A program made the position numbers and the translations under genes. Under the pieces are notes generated by a model. That model did no database searches. It was not told where the DNA came from and worked only from the letters and a program-made list of their open reading frames with translations. Positions 35,276 to 43,045 of a stretch of 64,000 nucleotides of DNA are shown in pieces. Source of the stretch: JANPCX01 sp031431125 (GTDB lineage: Bacteria > Pseudomonadota > Gammaproteobacteria > Burkholderiales > Burkholderiaceae_C); NCBI GenBank assembly GCA_031431125.1, contig JANPCX010000021.1:62001-126000 (forward strand). Direction: 5' to 3'. Position 1 is the first letter of the stretch, and each line of letters begins with the position of its first letter.

Positions 35276-36412
35276 TCACCCTTGCAGCAAGATTCTCAAC
35301 ATACGACGCAAGGGTTCAGCCGCACCCCATAACAACTGGTCGCCAATGGTGAAGGCACCGAGGTATTCTGGACCCATCGCCAGCTTACGAACCCGTCCGA
35401 CGGCAATGTTCATCGTGCCAGTCACCGCCACCGGTGTGAGGCCGTGCACCGTGTCTTGCCTGTTGTTCGGAACAAAGCGGACCCACTCGTTGTCCTGGCG
35501 AATCATTTGCTCGATGTCCGCCAGTGGAGCATCCTTCTTTAGCTTGATGGTCAAACTCTGGCTGTGGCAACGCATCGCACCGACGCGCACGCAAATGCTG
35601 TCAATGGGCACCTCTGGCGTGCCGAACCCCGCCCCACGACCGAGAATTTTGTTGGTTTCCGCCCCGCCCTTCCACTCTTCCAAACTGGTTCCATCGCTGC
35701 GGTCTACATCGATCCAAGGAATCAAGCTTCCACCGAGTGGAACCATGAAATTCTTGGTCTCTTCAGCGCTAAGTCCGCGCTGCGTGGCAGCCACCTGACG
35801 ATCAATCTCCAGGATGGCGCTGGAGGGATCATCTAGCAAACTGCGAACCGCAGTGTTGAGGGTGCCGTACTGAGTGAGCAACTCACGCATGTGCTGGGCG
35901 CCACCACCACTGGCCGCTTGGTAAGTGGTGGCCGTCATCCACTCGACCAAGTCTGCTTTGAACAGGGCTCCCAAACCCATCAGCATGCAACTGACAGTGC
36001 AATTGCCTCCAATGTAGTCAAGCACACCCTTGCTCAGCGCGTTCTGGATCACCGGCAGGTTGACAGGGTCAAGAATGATGACGGCATCATCGTTCATGCG
36101 CAGTGTCTTGGCCGCATCAATCCAATAGCCCTTCCAACCGGCAGCGCGCAGCTTCGGGTGTATGGCTTTGGTGTAGTCGCCGCCCTGAGCAGTGATGATG
36201 ATGTCGCAGCGCGAAAGCGCGGCCACATCAAAAGCGTCTTGCAACTTGGTTTCGTTTTTGGCCCAGCTCGGCGCAGCGCCACCGGCGTTGCTGGTGCTGA
36301 AGAACAGCGGCTCAATAAGGGCAAAGTCGCCCTCGGCCTGCATGCGGTCCATGAGGACAGACCCCACCATGCCGCGCCAACCCACCAATCCTACGAGTGT
36401 TGTCATTTCCAT
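35276..36412 (-). CDS. asd: aspartate-semialdehyde dehydrogenase
   Basis: Reduces aspartyl phosphate to aspartate semialdehyde for lysine, threonine, methionine and diaminopimelate synthesis. The NADP loop VGLVGWRGMVGSVLMDRM starts at residue 7, and the catalytic cysteine is Cys138 in GGNCTVSCMLMGLGAL. The sequence follows the gram-negative Asd type. The true start may be the third codon (36406). It is 84 bp from the leuB stop and 238 bp from the fimV start, a common leuB-asd-fimV arrangement. Confidence 0.97.
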   Translation of the reverse strand: MEMTTLVGLVGWRGMVGSVLMDRMQAEGDFALIEPLFFSTSNAGGAAPSWAKNETKLQDAFDVAALSRCDIIITAQGGDYTKAIHPKLRAAGWKGYWIDAAKTLRMNDDAVIILDPVNLPVIQNALSKGVLDYIGGNCTVSCMLMGLGALFKADLVEWMTATTYQAASGGGAQHMRELLTQYGTLNTAVRSLLDDPSSAILEIDRQVAATQRGLSAEETKNFMVPLGGSLIPWIDVDRSDGTSLEEWKGGAETNKILGRGAGFGTPEVPIDSICVRVGAMRCHSQSLTIKLKKDAPLADIEQMIRQDNEWVRFVPNNRQDTVHGLTPVAVTGTMNIAVGRVRKLAMGPEYLGAFTIGDQLLWGAAEPLRRMLRILLQG

Positions 36413-36496
36413 CGCCCTTTCAAAAAGTTAAGTTCAACCTTCTGCTCCCCCGGCTCGAATCGCCATCGGGGAGGGGCGAGACGATCCGAGAGCCAG

Positions 36497-37594
36497 CTAG
36501 CCCTTTTTAGTGATCGTCGTAATGGTGCGCAGTGCGTTCGCCACCGCATCGCCCATTTCGCGTGTACCCACCCTCACAGTGCCTTCAGACCAGATGTCAC
36601 CCGTGCGCAAACCGGAGGCGAGCACATGCTGAACCGCCGACTCGATTCGGTCAGCAGCTTCAGCTTGTTGGAGTGAGTATCGGAGCATCATGGCAGCTGA
36701 CAGTATTGTAGCCAAAGGATTGGCAATGCCCTTGCCCGCTATATCGGGCGCCGACCCGTGGCTGGGCTCATAGAGACCCTGCCCCTTGGAATTGAGAGAT
36801 GCCGAGGGCAACATGCCAATCGAACCCGTGAGCATGGCCGCCTCGTCACTGAGGATGTCACCGAACATATTGCCGGTCACAACGACGTCGAGTCGCTTCG
36901 GCGCTTTGACCAGTTGCATGGCGGCGTTGTCCACATACATGTGCTCCAGCTCTACATCAGGGTACTCGGCGTGCACCTCGGTAACCACGTCGCGCCAGAA
37001 CTGGAAGGTCTCCAGCACATTGGCTTTGTCCACACTCAGCAGTTTTCCTCGTCGCTTGCGGGCAGCCTGGAAGGCAACGTGGGCAATGCGTTCAATCTCG
37101 GGACGCGAGTAACGCATGGTGTCGAACGCTTCTGGGTGGCCCTTGAAAGCACCATCCGGCGACTCACGGCGACCGCGCGGTTGACCGAAATAAATGTCGC
37201 CCGTCAGTTCGCGAATGATCAGGATGTCGAGCCCCGCCACGATTTCTGGCTTGAGCGAGGACGCGTGGGTCAGCTCTTTGTAGCAAATCGCGGGGCGAAA
37301 GTTGGCGAACAGCTCCAGGTTTTTGCGCAAACCAAGAATCGCTTGTTCGGGGCGCAAATGGCGCTCGAGTTTGTCGTACTTGAAATCGCCCACTGCGCCG
37401 AAGAGAACCGCATCGGCTTCTTTTGCCAGCTTCAAGGTGGCGTCGGGCAGCGGATGTCCGTGCGCGGCATATGCCGTGCCGCCGACCACGGCCTCTTCCA
37501 TCTCGAACTTCAAGTCCAAGCACTTCAAGACCTTGACGGCCTCGACCACGATTTCAAGTCCGATACCGTCGCCGGGGAGGATGGCGATTTTCAT
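36497..37594 (-). CDS. leuB: 3-isopropylmalate dehydrogenase
   Basis: Oxidatively decarboxylates 3-isopropylmalate in leucine synthesis. LPGDGIGLEIV at residue 6 is the family start, RELTGDIYFGQPRGR and the Asp-rich metal site near FGDILSDEAAMLTGSIGMLPSA identify it, and GSAPDIAGKGIANP is the NAD-binding loop. It is 365 residues, full length. The ATG overlaps the stop of a small membrane-protein gene by 4 bp. Confidence 0.98.
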   Translation of the reverse strand: MKIAILPGDGIGLEIVVEAVKVLKCLDLKFEMEEAVVGGTAYAAHGHPLPDATLKLAKEADAVLFGAVGDFKYDKLERHLRPEQAILGLRKNLELFANFRPAICYKELTHASSLKPEIVAGLDILIIRELTGDIYFGQPRGRRESPDGAFKGHPEAFDTMRYSRPEIERIAHVAFQAARKRRGKLLSVDKANVLETFQFWRDVVTEVHAEYPDVELEHMYVDNAAMQLVKAPKRLDVVVTGNMFGDILSDEAAMLTGSIGMLPSASLNSKGQGLYEPSHGSAPDIAGKGIANPLATILSAAMMLRYSLQQAEAADRIESAVQHVLASGLRTGDIWSEGTVRVGTREMGDAVANALRTITTITKKG

Positions 37595-37917
37595 GTGTCT
37601 ATTTCCTTGTCGTCTGCGGCATGTGCCGCCTTTTTGTCATCAATCAACCAATGCACCAGGCTGTACTCGCAGGCCTTGAACACCAGATAAGCGATCATGC
37701 TGACGTAACCCGTGACCAACAGCTCCAAGAGCTGCGCCGCGCCACCATCGGTCAGCGCCATCCACCCGTAATCCACGATCAAGGCCGTGTTGGCCTTCAA
37801 GAGAAAGAAGAGGTTCAGCGAGCACGCGCCAAAAACGAAGAAGCTCAAGCCCATCGCAAGAAACGCACGCCAGCGCCGGGCCAGAATCCAGCGCAAAGGC
37901 GCTGTGGTGGTTTTCAT
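37591..37917 (-). CDS. small inner-membrane protein in the leu operon
   Basis: A 108-residue protein of unknown function with two clear hydrophobic helices (about 18-38, FLAMGLSFFVFGACSLNLFF, and about 66-85, LLELLVTGYVSMIAYLVFKA) and a charged C-terminal tail (DDKKAAHAADDKEIDT). No known domain is recognised. The ATG at 37917 lies 13 bp after the leuD stop, and its stop overlaps the leuB start by 4 bp, so its translation should be coupled to LeuB. The upstream in-frame ATG at 37983 would overlap leuD and is not favoured. Confidence 0.8.
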   Translation of the reverse strand: MKTTTAPLRWILARRWRAFLAMGLSFFVFGACSLNLFFLLKANTALIVDYGWMALTDGGAAQLLELLVTGYVSMIAYLVFKACEYSLVHWLIDDKKAAHAADDKEIDT

Positions 37918-37930
37918 GTTGCAAATGCCA

Positions 37931-38578
37931 TCACAAGATGCGCTGGGCCAGCCAAGGCTTGCGCACCAAACGTTCGGCCTCAAACGCTTTGATTTTGTCG
38001 GCGTGGCGCAAGGTCAGCGCAATGTCGTCGAAACCGTTGAGTAGGCAAAACTTGCGGAAGGGCTGCACCTCAAAGGGCAACTCAGTACCGTCCGGTTTGA
38101 TCACCACCTGGCGCGGCAAATCAATCTTCAGCGAATAACCCACGAAGGCAGCCACTTCATCAAACAGGCGCGACACCTCGGCGTCGGGCAAGACAATGGG
38201 CAGCAGCCCGTTCTTGAAGCAGTTGTTGAAAAAGATGTCGGCGTAACTCGGCGCGATCAGTGCGCGAAAACCATATTGGTCTATCGCCCAGGGCGCATGT
38301 TCGCGGGATGAGCCGCAACCAAAGTTCTTGCGTACCAGCAACACCGACGCCCCTTGGTAGCGCGGTTGGTTCAACACGAAATCGGGGTTGGCCCTGCGGG
38401 TCGCGGGGTCTTGGCCTGGCTGGCCTTGATCCAGGTATCGCCATTCATCAAATAAATTGGGGCCAAAACCCGAACGTTTGATGGACTTGAGGAATTGTTT
38501 GGGAATGATGGCATCGGTGTCGACGTTCTCGCGGTCCATCGGTGCCACCAGTCCTTGGTGTGTTTGAAATGCTTGCAT
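37931..38578 (-). CDS. leuD: 3-isopropylmalate dehydratase small subunit
   Basis: Small (swivelling-domain) subunit that with LeuC isomerises 2-isopropylmalate to 3-isopropylmalate. DTDAIIPKQFLK near residue 20, NFGCGSSREHAPWA near residue 85 and NNCFKNGLLPIVL are the family blocks. At 215 residues it is complete. It lies 2 bp downstream of the entericidin-like lipoprotein gene. Confidence 0.97.
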   Translation of the reverse strand: MQAFQTHQGLVAPMDRENVDTDAIIPKQFLKSIKRSGFGPNLFDEWRYLDQGQPGQDPATRRANPDFVLNQPRYQGASVLLVRKNFGCGSSREHAPWAIDQYGFRALIAPSYADIFFNNCFKNGLLPIVLPDAEVSRLFDEVAAFVGYSLKIDLPRQVVIKPDGTELPFEVQPFRKFCLLNGFDDIALTLRHADKIKAFEAERLVRKPWLAQRIL

Positions 38579-38580
38579 GT

Positions 38581-38706
38581 TTACTTCTTCTTGGCTGCTT
38601 CTTCGATGGACTCACCGGCTTTTTGAATGTCTTTACCCACACCGCCGATGGTGTTGCAACCGGTCAGAAAAACCATGAAGGAAAGGATGAGAAAAATGGC
38701 TTTCAT
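38581..38706 (-). CDS. entericidin A/B family small lipoprotein
   Basis: A 41-codon gene with a strong AGGAG ribosome site eight bases before the ATG. It has a short hydrophobic signal, a lipobox FLTGC (Cys17) and the family sequence NTIGGVGKDIQKAGESI followed by EEAAKKK. Entericidins are very small envelope lipoproteins linked in E. coli to stationary-phase cell lysis. Here the gene is embedded in the leucine operon between leuC and leuD, 47 bp after leuC and 2 bp before leuD, and should be co-expressed with them. Confidence 0.93.
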   Translation of the reverse strand: MKAIFLILSFMVFLTGCNTIGGVGKDIQKAGESIEEAAKKK

Positions 38707-38753
38707 GATGCGACTCCTGTTGAAGAACTTTGGTCAAAAATGGCAATGAAAAT

Positions 38754-40175
38754 CTACATCAACCTTCTAACATCCACAAAGTGTCCTTCAATGGCGGCGG
38801 CAGCAGCCATCGCGGGGCTGACCAGATGAGTCCGGCCTCCGTTGCCTTGCCGGCCTTCAAAGTTACGATTGGAGGTAGACGCGCAGCGCTCACCGGGTTC
38901 CAGGCGGTCGGCGTTCATCGCCAAACACATGGAGCAACCGGGTTCGCGCCACTCGAAGCCAGCCGCGGTGAAGATTTTGTCGAGGCCTTCGCTTTCGGCT
39001 TGCGCTTTCACCAGTCCGGAACCTGGCACCACCAGCGCCAGGCTCACGTTGCTGGCAATACGTTTGCCCAAACGTTTGACAACCGCTGCTGCCTCACGCA
39101 TGTCTTCAATGCGCGAGTTGGTGCACGAGCCAATGAAGACTTTGTCGATTGAAATGCTGGAAAGCGGCGTGTTGGGTTTGAGCGCCATGTACTCCAAGGC
39201 ACGCTCCATGGCCAAACGTTTGTTGGGGTCTTTTTCGCGTTCAGGGTCGGGCACGCGGTCGTCAATCGACAACACCATCTCGGGCGAGGTGCCCCAGGTG
39301 ACTTGCGGCTGGATTTGCGATGCATCCAGTTCGACCACCGCGTCCCACTTAGCGCCGGGATCGGATTGCAAGGTTTTCCAGTAGGCCAGGGCCTGATGCA
39401 ACTCCACGCCTCGGGGACTGAAGGGACGCCCCTGCACATAGGACAAAGTGGTTTCGTCCACCGCGACCAAACCCGCGCGGGCACCGGCTTCAATCGCCAT
39501 GTTGCACACCGTCATGCGGCCTTCCATGCTCAAGGCACGAATGGCGCTGCCACCGAACTCGATGGTGTAGCCCGTGCCACCGGCCGTGCCAATCTTGCCA
39601 ATGATGGCCAGCACGATGTCTTTCGCACCAACACCTGCGGATACCTGACCGTCAACTTTGACCAGCATGTTCTTGGCCTTCTTGGCCAACAAGGTTTGTG
39701 TGGCCAGCACATGCTCGACCTCGCTGGTGCCAATGCCATGGGCCAGCGCACCAAAGGCGCCATGGGTCGACGTGTGCGAATCACCGCAGACCACCGTCAT
39801 GCCCGGCAAGGTGGCGCCCTGCTCCGGGCCAATGACGTGGACGATGCCCTGGCGTTTGTCATTCATCTTGAACTGCGTGATGCCATGGCGGTCGCAATTG
39901 GCATCCAAGGTATCCACCTGCAAACGCGAGATGGGGTCGGCAATGCCTTGCGAGCGGTCGGTGGTAGGCACGTTGTGGTCGCTCACCGCCAGATTGGCGG
40001 ACAAGCGCCACACCTTGCGACCGGCCAAATCCAAGCCCTCGAAGGCTTGCGGGCTGGTGACTTCGTGCACCAAATGACGGTCGATGTAGAGCACCGTGGT
40101 GCCATCATCTTCCGCATGGACGGCGTGTTCGTCCCACAGTTTGTCGTAAAGCGTGCGTGCTGTGGTTTCATTCAT
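38754..40175 (-). CDS. leuC: 3-isopropylmalate dehydratase large subunit
   Basis: The catalytic Fe-S subunit of isopropylmalate isomerase, 473 residues. The cluster ligands lie in FIGSCTNSRIEDMREAAAV and EPGCSMCLAMN; VCGDSHTSTHGAFGALAHG and RDATDR-type upstream blocks are present. Its ATG overlaps the stop of the upstream LysR-type regulator by 4 bp, which makes the regulator the first gene of the operon rather than the more usual divergent neighbour. Confidence 0.98.
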   Translation of the reverse strand: MNETTARTLYDKLWDEHAVHAEDDGTTVLYIDRHLVHEVTSPQAFEGLDLAGRKVWRLSANLAVSDHNVPTTDRSQGIADPISRLQVDTLDANCDRHGITQFKMNDKRQGIVHVIGPEQGATLPGMTVVCGDSHTSTHGAFGALAHGIGTSEVEHVLATQTLLAKKAKNMLVKVDGQVSAGVGAKDIVLAIIGKIGTAGGTGYTIEFGGSAIRALSMEGRMTVCNMAIEAGARAGLVAVDETTLSYVQGRPFSPRGVELHQALAYWKTLQSDPGAKWDAVVELDASQIQPQVTWGTSPEMVLSIDDRVPDPEREKDPNKRLAMERALEYMALKPNTPLSSISIDKVFIGSCTNSRIEDMREAAAVVKRLGKRIASNVSLALVVPGSGLVKAQAESEGLDKIFTAAGFEWREPGCSMCLAMNADRLEPGERCASTSNRNFEGRQGNGGRTHLVSPAMAAAAAIEGHFVDVRRLM

Positions 40176-41161
40176 GGGGTCAATTCTCCTGGGTCAGATT
40201 GTCTCGTCTTTTGGGCGCTGGTTTGAGCGCGTGTTTGCAATTTGGAGCTGGCTTTTGGGCGCGCCACCGGAGTCGCCGTTGCCAGGCCCAGCGCATCTAA
40301 AAACCGCTGCACTGCCGCCGGTTGAACACTCTGCGTTCGGGCGGCCACCACATACTGCCGCTGCGCCCATGCCTCATTCAAGTGCAACACCTTCACATGG
40401 AAAGAACGTGTCAAACGCTCAGCCACGGCGGCCGGCAGCAGGGCCACGCCCAAGCCGGCCTCAACCAATTGGGCAATCGCATCAAAACCCCGCACTTGCC
40501 AACGCGCTTGCAGCACGCGGTTGCGCTTTTGCGCATGCTCCAGCATCAACTGGTGCACCGAGGTGCCCATGGGCAATCCCACGATGTCGTGGTCGAGCAG
40601 CGCATCAAAATCCACCTCGCTGCGCGTTGCCAGCACATGGTCGGCCGGCACGATGGCGCGCAGGGCAGCGTCGCGATAAGGATAGGTGGTCAAGCGGTCG
40701 TCTCTCAGCGGCGGCACAAACACACCCACATCGGCGCGCCCCTCGGCCACCGCCGCCTGCACCTCGGCGCTGCTGAGGTCTTCCAAGCTGATGCGGATGC
40801 CCGGGTTGGCTTTGGAGAAGGCCGCCAAATCAGCGGGTAGGCATTCCGCAATCGCGCCCGCATTGGCTGCCACGCGCAAATGGCCCTTGATGCCACGCGA
40901 GAATTCCACCACCTCGCTTTCCAAGGCATGCAATGCCGCATGCAGGCTGCGCACGTGGCGCACCAAGGCGTGGCCGGCGTCGGTCAACTCGACACCACGT
41001 GCCCGGCGCTCAAAGAGCTTCACACCCAAGCGGGTTTCAATGTCCGACAAACGCCGGCTGGCCGCGGCCAACGCGAGGTGCTCGCGCAAGGCCCCCGCCG
41101 TGATGCTTTTGCACTCGGCGACGGCCAACACCAAATTCAAGGTGACCAAATCAAAACGCAT
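40172..41161 (-). CDS. LysR-type transcriptional regulator
   Basis: A 329-residue LysR regulator: N-terminal winged helix (about 1-60, LNLVLAVAECKSITAGALRE and HLALAAASRRLSDIETRLGV) and a periplasmic-fold effector domain (about 90-290, KGHLRVAANAGAIAECLP). It overlaps leuC by 4 bp in the same direction. It may therefore regulate its own operon, including leucine genes, but no operator with a T-N11-A core was identified with confidence. The C-terminal tail is Lys/Ala-rich. Confidence 0.92.
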   Translation of the reverse strand: MRFDLVTLNLVLAVAECKSITAGALREHLALAAASRRLSDIETRLGVKLFERRARGVELTDAGHALVRHVRSLHAALHALESEVVEFSRGIKGHLRVAANAGAIAECLPADLAAFSKANPGIRISLEDLSSAEVQAAVAEGRADVGVFVPPLRDDRLTTYPYRDAALRAIVPADHVLATRSEVDFDALLDHDIVGLPMGTSVHQLMLEHAQKRNRVLQARWQVRGFDAIAQLVEAGLGVALLPAAVAERLTRSFHVKVLHLNEAWAQRQYVVAARTQSVQPAAVQRFLDALGLATATPVARPKASSKLQTRAQTSAQKTRQSDPGELTP

Positions 41162-41807
41162 GTGGATCTCGGTGGCGAACGAAGGGGTGGTGAGTTCTTA
41201 TTGTGCAAACCGCCCCAAACCCGTTGGCTCACACCGATAGAGCGTGGACACCGGACTTGTCTTCCAGCCTGGGGTAAAGGCCAGTATGGACAGTTTGCAG
41301 ACCCGCAGCTTATCCTTCGCGCGGAGTATTGTCATACGCCTATTTTTAAATAACCCTTCGCACCAAGCGAAGCCACTCCCGGCTTTTGTGATTCGGTTGC
41401 ACCAACGACTGAAGGTCGCAACGAAAAAAGCCGGGACGCGTCTGGGCAGAAATCGTCAGGTTCTGTCTGAGCGACTTTCTTCGTGCTCTAGCCCGGATGC
41501 TTCGCGAAGATTGCCAGTGGAAAGAGCGTGCCTCGGCTGGGGCAGCCTCGACCACCCGGGCGCGCCCATATGGAATAGGCAGCCGGGGGCAGACCAGTGC
41601 GCCGAGTCAGTCAACAAGGCTGGTGATGGGTTTGCAGCGTCTTGTTGTCTAAAAACTCTGATTCAGCCGAATCAGCCAGCGCGCCAACCGTCGAGCTGCC
41701 TCCAAACAAGCACCATGACAAAGAATGCCGCGACGATTGATGCGTCTAGGCCCCGTCTCTACGACGGTTTAGCGCATTTGATCAACTGCGCCAAATCAAG
41801 CCCAAAC
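41162..41807. other. 646-bp stretch without a supported gene
   Basis: Lies between the LysR gene and the palindrome before the PEP-CTERM gene. It contains a 189-codon plus-strand frame (41244-41813) and a 69-codon minus-strand frame, neither with domain-like or hydrophobic character, and base composition is more uneven than in the neighbouring genes. It may hold remnants of a former insertion, but no transposase piece could be recognised. Confidence 0.5.
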
Positions 41808-41865
41808 AGCTAGGGCCTGTTAACACTAAAGATGCTGGCATCTTTAGTGTTAACAGGCCCTAGCT
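41808..41865. repeat. perfect 28-bp palindrome with 2-bp spacer
   Basis: The arms at 41808-41835 and 41838-41865 are exact inverted copies (outer part AGCTAGGGCCTGTTAACAC, inner part ending in GATGC) around TG. There is no T tract outside the arms. It resembles two transposon ends joined head to head, or a remnant left by an insertion sequence, but no transposase is adjacent. A role as terminator or protein-binding site is possible. Confidence 0.8.
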
Positions 41866-41968
41866 CGAACGCTTGGCCGCTCTCCCGAGCGACCAAGGTT
41901 AAGTTGAAGACTTCATCACATCCCAGGGCACACAGGCTGTCGTGTGCCAAGGGCTTGGAGCACCACGC

Positions 41969-42601
41969 TCAGGCTTTGAATTTACGTGCAGCAGCCAATG
42001 CGAGCAGCGCCAACGAGGCCATTGCCAAAGTACCGGGCTCAGGGACCGTACCGCCCGCAGAAGCGTAGACAACGTTGTCAATGCCAAAGCCATCTGCGGG
42101 GCCGCTTGACAGGAAGAGGAAGTTGGCCGTGAAGGGGCTGTCAGAAACGACGCCCCAGAAGCCGCCGTTGAGGTTCGGAATCGCAAGGATCACCCCGCCA
42201 ATGTCAATACTGGTGACTCTGCTGTCCGAAATTCCAGCCCAATCGGCGCCGAAAGCGCTGATTGGCGAATCAAATGCCAGCGTTGTTCCGCCAGTCGAGC
42301 CTGTTGCGGCATTGATCTGCCCTGTGCCATTCACATTGTTGCCATTCGAAACCGGCCCAATGTTGTGCCAAATGGTGCCAAAAGTTTCCCCGGTCACGCT
42401 CACTGAGAAGTCGCCCACATCCACCGCAGCGGCCTCGTAGGAGGTCGAGCTGACGTAAGAGTTGAAATTCTGCTCAGTGAAGGTTCCGCCGACAGCAGCC
42501 TCCCAAGCTGCTCTGTCGTTGAACACAACGACCGCAGCTTGAGCTTGGGCCACCAGACCACCCAAAGCAACAGCCAAAAGCAAGAGAGGACGCAATTTCA
42601 T
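41969..42601 (-). CDS. PEP-CTERM sorting-domain protein
   Basis: A 210-residue secreted protein with a signal peptide (first 22 residues, cut after AQA) and a C-terminal PEP-CTERM tail (TVPEPGTLAMASLALLALAAARKFKA, described by its VPEP motif, hydrophobic helix and terminal basic residues). Such tails are cut by exosortase and the protein joins an exopolysaccharide layer. The middle is Gly/Ser/Thr/Asn-rich, beta-sheet-like, with no cysteine pair or known catalytic site. The gene is alone, between an empty stretch with a palindrome and guaA, and has a sigma54-like promoter. Exosortase genes are not in the window. Confidence 0.93.
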   Translation of the reverse strand: MKLRPLLLLAVALGGLVAQAQAAVVVFNDRAAWEAAVGGTFTEQNFNSYVSSTSYEAAAVDVGDFSVSVTGETFGTIWHNIGPVSNGNNVNGTGQINAATGSTGGTTLAFDSPISAFGADWAGISDSRVTSIDIGGVILAIPNLNGGFWGVVSDSPFTANFLFLSSGPADGFGIDNVVYASAGGTVPEPGTLAMASLALLALAAARKFKA

Positions 42602-42639
42602 GATGAGGGGTTCCTATAAGAAGATGAGACAGACGCTCC

Positions 42640-42656
42640 AAGCAAAAATCAGACCA
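42640..42656 (-). promoter_or_regulatory. sigma54-type -24/-12 promoter of the PEP-CTERM gene
   Basis: On the minus strand TGGTCTGATTTTTGCTT matches TGGCAC-N5-TTGC at the invariant GG and GC with exact spacing. The predicted start near 42630 gives a leader of about 29 bases with an AGGA about ten bases before the ATG at 42601. PEP-CTERM genes in several species are driven by PrsK/PrsR and sigma54, which fits. Confidence 0.6.
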
Positions 42657-43045
42657 TATGCCCATCATTGCTCTTAGAAATCGCCCATTTGCCCAGGTAA
42701 TTTCAGGTTCAAGCCCGGTGCGCAAGGTCGCGACTAGACCACCGAAGGGCGTGGCAACTGTAAATATTTCCGACACCCCTTAGAACACGCGAACCTCGCC
42801 CAGGGGCGGACATCCGCGGCGCTGGCCAGGCGCAAGCATCAAGGCGGCGGCCGCTGTCAAAACACACAGACATGAATCAGGCGTCAAGGGGTGGTCCAGC
42901 GGTCAGGACAGTAGCGGATGGGAGGAAAAGCGCGGGTCGCTTGACACCGAAAACTCGAATCAATCTCTCGATCATTGAGTTGAGCAGTCACAAGGCGAAG
43001 ATCGGAAAAAATGCCTGCCCGGTTCGAGTGTCCAAGCTTGCCAAG
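42657..43045. other. intergenic stretch between guaA end and the PEP-CTERM promoter
   Basis: About 390 bp with no supported gene. GCCCAT occurs twice near 42660-42695 upstream of the sigma54-like site, a position suited to activator binding, but the copies are too short to call an enhancer. No hairpin with a T tract was found after guaA. Confidence 0.45.

Noticed and set aside
41244..41813. Plus-strand ORF of 189 codons in the gap near the palindrome
   Set aside because: Residue use is irregular, no domain is visible and it ends inside the palindrome; not called as a gene.
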